10,620 bases of DNA from Irineochytrium annulatum (Eukaryota; Chytridiomycota; Chytridiomycetes; Chytridiales; Chytridiaceae): assembly GCA_027600665.1 (NCBI GenBank), contig JADGJL010001052.1, positions 1 to 10,620 on the forward strand, given 5' to 3'. Position 1 is the stretch's first letter. Each line of letters opens with the position of its first letter. A model generated the notes under the pieces. It searched no databases. It saw nothing but the letters and a program-made list of their open reading frames with translations, and was not told where the DNA came from. Positions 8,074 through 10,620 of the stretch are shown here, piece by piece. Both the position numbers and the translations under genes were made by a program.

Positions 8074-10379
8074 ATGGGCGACGAGAACGCGAACCCGGCC
8101 GCGGCCGCGCCGGAGGAGGTGATCCTTGGCGAGGACGGCAAGCCGCTCTCGGCAAAGCAGCTGAAGAAGCTCAAGGCCGCTCAAGAGAAGGAGGCCAAGA
8201 AGAAGGAGACCGCCGACCGCCTGGCCGCCGAGAAGGCCGCGAGGGAGGCGAACGAAGTCGACTTCTCGGTCGAGTGCTATGGGGACCTGCCGGTGAATCA
8301 GAGCCAGACCAGGACTGGTGAGCTTTGGCAGTGATTCAGACCGCGATCCGGGCGTGCATGCGCATGTGGCATCTGGGCCTGGCGAGTGGACGCACGCGTG
8401 CGAGTGGATCTACTCTTGATCACCGGGCGTGTTGGAGCAACTGGACGGATCCCTTTGCATGCTCTGGAAAGTGGAAGAGATCTTTGAATGCTGACTCCGT
8501 AAATGCAAGGTCGGGTCCGGGTCAAGCTGAACGAGATTTCGAGTGAGCATGTGGGCCAGACGGTGCTCGTAAACGCGCGCGTGCAACGCTCGAACTCGAC
8601 CGGGAAGCTCGCGTTCCTGGCTCTTCGACAGAGGATGGTTACGATCCAGGCCGTTTTGGCTGGGAAAGACGTGAGCAAGCAGATGTTCAAATACGTACTG
8701 GCGTGAGTTTCCTGCACTTTTGGTCGAGCCATTTTGCTCTTGTGATGGCTGATGCAGCTCGTGTTTAGGATCCCGAACGAGTCAATTGTTCTCGTCGAGG
8801 CCATCGTCGCGGCCCCTAAGGATCCCGTCAAAACGTGCACGGTTCAGAACTTTGAGCTGAAGCTGGTTAAGGTGAGGACCATGTTTGGGTTTGAAGGGTG
8901 CATGGGCTGACGCTTGAAAAGGTTCACGTGACCAGCGGGGCGGAGCGTGTTCCGTTCTCAATTGAAGATGCTACCCGGCCGGAAGAGGACTTTGAGAAGG
9001 ACCCGTCGTTCGTGAGGGTCAACCTCGACACGCGATTGGAGCACCGGGTTATGGACCTTCGGGTGGGTATTAATCGGCGATTTGACGCAATGTTTGAACA
9101 AGAAACTTACATTTGCGCATGTTTAGACGACGACGAGCCAGGCGATCTTCCGGATGCAGTTCGGCGTCTGTCAGCTTTTCCGGGAGTTCCTTGAGACGAA
9201 CGGCTTCATCGAGATACACTCGCCCAAGATCATCGGCGCCGCGAGTGAGGGCGGTGCGAACGTGTTCAAGGTCACCTACTTCCAGAGTCAGTGTTGATGA
9301 AAAATTTTGGGGCTCCAGTGACTCAACTTGGTTTATAGAGGAGGCTTTCCTTGCCCAATCCCCGCAATTTTACAAGCAGATGGCGATCTGCGCCGACATG
9401 GAGCGTGTCTACGAAATCGCCCCTGGTTCGTTGTCCTTCCTCATGGTTCATCATTTGTTACTCACTTTCTTGCTTAGTTTTCCGTGCCGAAAACTCCTTC
9501 ACTCACCGCCACATGACCGAGTACATCTCCCTTGACCTGGAAATGGCGTTCGAGGAACACTACCACGAAGTTCTTGACCTCTTCGACCGCCTCTTCGTCT
9601 TCCTCTTCGACGGCCTCAGGGACCGGTTCGCGGCCGAGATTGCCGCTATTAAGCGGCAGTACCCCTTTGAGGACTTCCTTTACCTCCCGAAAACGCTCCG
9701 GATCAATTACAAGGAGGGAATGGAGATGTTGCGGGGGGCTGGCGTCGAGATCGGCGACTTCGACGACATCAAGTGAGTAGTTTTGTGCGACAGGAGAAGC
9801 CGTATTTTCGTTGACGTTAACGCTATCTACCTTTAGCACGGAGCAGGAGAAGATCCTCGGCAAACTCGTCCGTGAGAAGTATAAGACCGACTTCTACTTC
9901 ATGGACAAGTTCCCTCTTGCCGTCCGTCCCTTCTACACGATGCCCGACCCTGCGAAGCCGGTAAGACCTTCGACGAGCACATTTTTGGCGGAAATTGGTG
10001 AACAACTTCTTATCTCCATTTTTTGGTTGGAATCAGGGCTATTCCAACTCCTACGACTTTTTCATGCGCGGAGAGGAGATCCTTTCAGGCGCGCAGCGTA
10101 TCCACGACCCGACCCTTCTCCTTCAAAAAGTGAAAGACCACGGCGTTGACCCGAAAACTATCCAGCCTTACCTTGACGCCTTCAAGTATGGAGCGTCCCC
10201 ACACGCCGGCGGAGCGTGAGTATACGCACTTGTTTCATATTGCAAATGCCGGATTGTTGACGATGTATCTGCTTTCTTTCAGTGTCGGTCTAGAGCGCGT
10301 GGTGATGCTCTACTGCAAGCTGGGCAACATCCGGAGGACGTCGTTGTTCCCGCGCGACCCGAAGCGGCTCGAGCCGTAA
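8074..10379 (+). CDS. DPS1: Aspartyl-tRNA synthetase, cytosolic (class IIb), 10 exons, 540 aa
   Basis: Charges tRNA-Asp with aspartate using ATP in the cytosol. Exons: 8074-8317, 8510-8702, 8769-8871, 8922-9062, 9127-9286, 9339-9425, 9478-9772, 9837-9960, 10037-10215, 10283-10379. The phases fit exactly, giving 541 codons with the TAA. Residues 22-60 are a Lys/Glu/Ala-rich helix ([10 protein letters not shown]), the tRNA-binding extension known in fungal and animal enzymes. Residues about 92-190 are the OB-fold anticodon-binding domain ([21 protein letters not shown]). The catalytic core has motif 1 near 250-265 ([10 protein letters not shown]), ASEGGANVF, the amino-acid loop QSPQFYKQM (287-295), motif 2 [11 protein letters not shown] (311-321), [27 protein letters not shown] (motif 3, Arg514) and the C-terminal FPRDPKRL. 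All key residues are present. The length fits the eukaryotic family (about 500-560 aa). The start ATG has A at -3 and G at +4. No defect seen. Confidence 0.97.
8318..8509 (+). other. DPS1 intron 1 (192 bp), the longest of the gene
   Basis: The donor is gtgagc and the acceptor is atgcaag, with a CTGAC branch-point candidate at 8491-8495. It separates the Lys-rich extension from the OB fold, so exon 1 encodes exactly the appended tRNA-binding helix and linker. The other eight introns are 52-76 bp. Confidence 0.85.
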
Positions 10380-10620
10380 CCGATCAATGTCGGGGCGGGA
10401 TGGGTGTAAACACAGTTGTAGAGATCGAGCATGCAGGTTGTTCTCAGAATTGATAGTAATATGATGACAATGCCTCGTACATAGGCTTCGATAGGTCCAC
10501 GTTTGAGCATTTTTGCGTGGTAGTATTAAAAAAGCCGTGCCCTCCAATTTAAAATAAGAACGCCGATGGCAAGGAGAGGTTGGGATATGCGAGGCTGGTT
10601 GCTCGGGCGTGAAATACAAG
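10380..10620. other. Downstream of DPS1: 3' UTR and flank, no gene seen
   Basis: A/T content rises after the stop codon. A stretch around 10525-10560 (attaaaaaag, aaaataag) could contribute to polyadenylation, but I see no canonical AATAAA. Antisense frames here are shadows of the DPS1 last exon. Confidence 0.5.

Noticed and set aside
8298..8840. 180-codon minus-strand ORF over DPS1 exons 1-3
   Set aside because: Antisense to well-supported synthetase exons and introns; no independent evidence.

Overview
The window is eukaryotic nuclear DNA, G+C-rich by eye. It has many short GT-AG introns, mostly 50-110 bp, several with CTGAC/CTGAT-like branch points close to the acceptor. A fungal-type aspartyl-tRNA synthetase with a Lys-rich N-terminal helix, next to a giant secreted chitin-binding-like protein, suggests a fungus. 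An early-diverging zoosporic (chytrid-like) fungus is my best guess. That placement is inference; no rRNA or marker search was possible.

Left half (minus strand, 5276 down to 1, running off the left edge): one gene for a very large secreted Cys-rich protein. I traced eight exons encoding 1528 codons with no stop. After an N-terminal signal sequence or anchor come at least 20 tandem modules of about 50 residues, each with eight cysteines in constant spacing and a CBM19-like core (TFN-x-C-x-x-G ... C-x-x-GTVCC). Linkers rich in Pro, Thr, Ser, Ala and Val separate them. All seven introns are phase 1 and fall at the same point inside the module. A 77-bp perfect repeat four modules apart points to recent unequal exchange or gene conversion.

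Middle: 5277-5783 is a divergent promoter region with a good TATA box at 5684-5691 facing right. It is followed by a plus-strand gene of unknown function (about 5784-7287). Its reading frame needs several introns, including a 29-nt exon. Around 6615-6840 the gene structure is uncertain.

Right half: 7288-8073 holds no gene I can support. From 8074 to 10379 lies a complete ten-exon cytosolic aspartyl-tRNA synthetase gene (DPS1 type, 540 aa). The last 241 bases are downstream sequence. The three genes show no obvious functional link: one is housekeeping, one is a cell-surface or secreted adhesin-like protein, and one is unknown.
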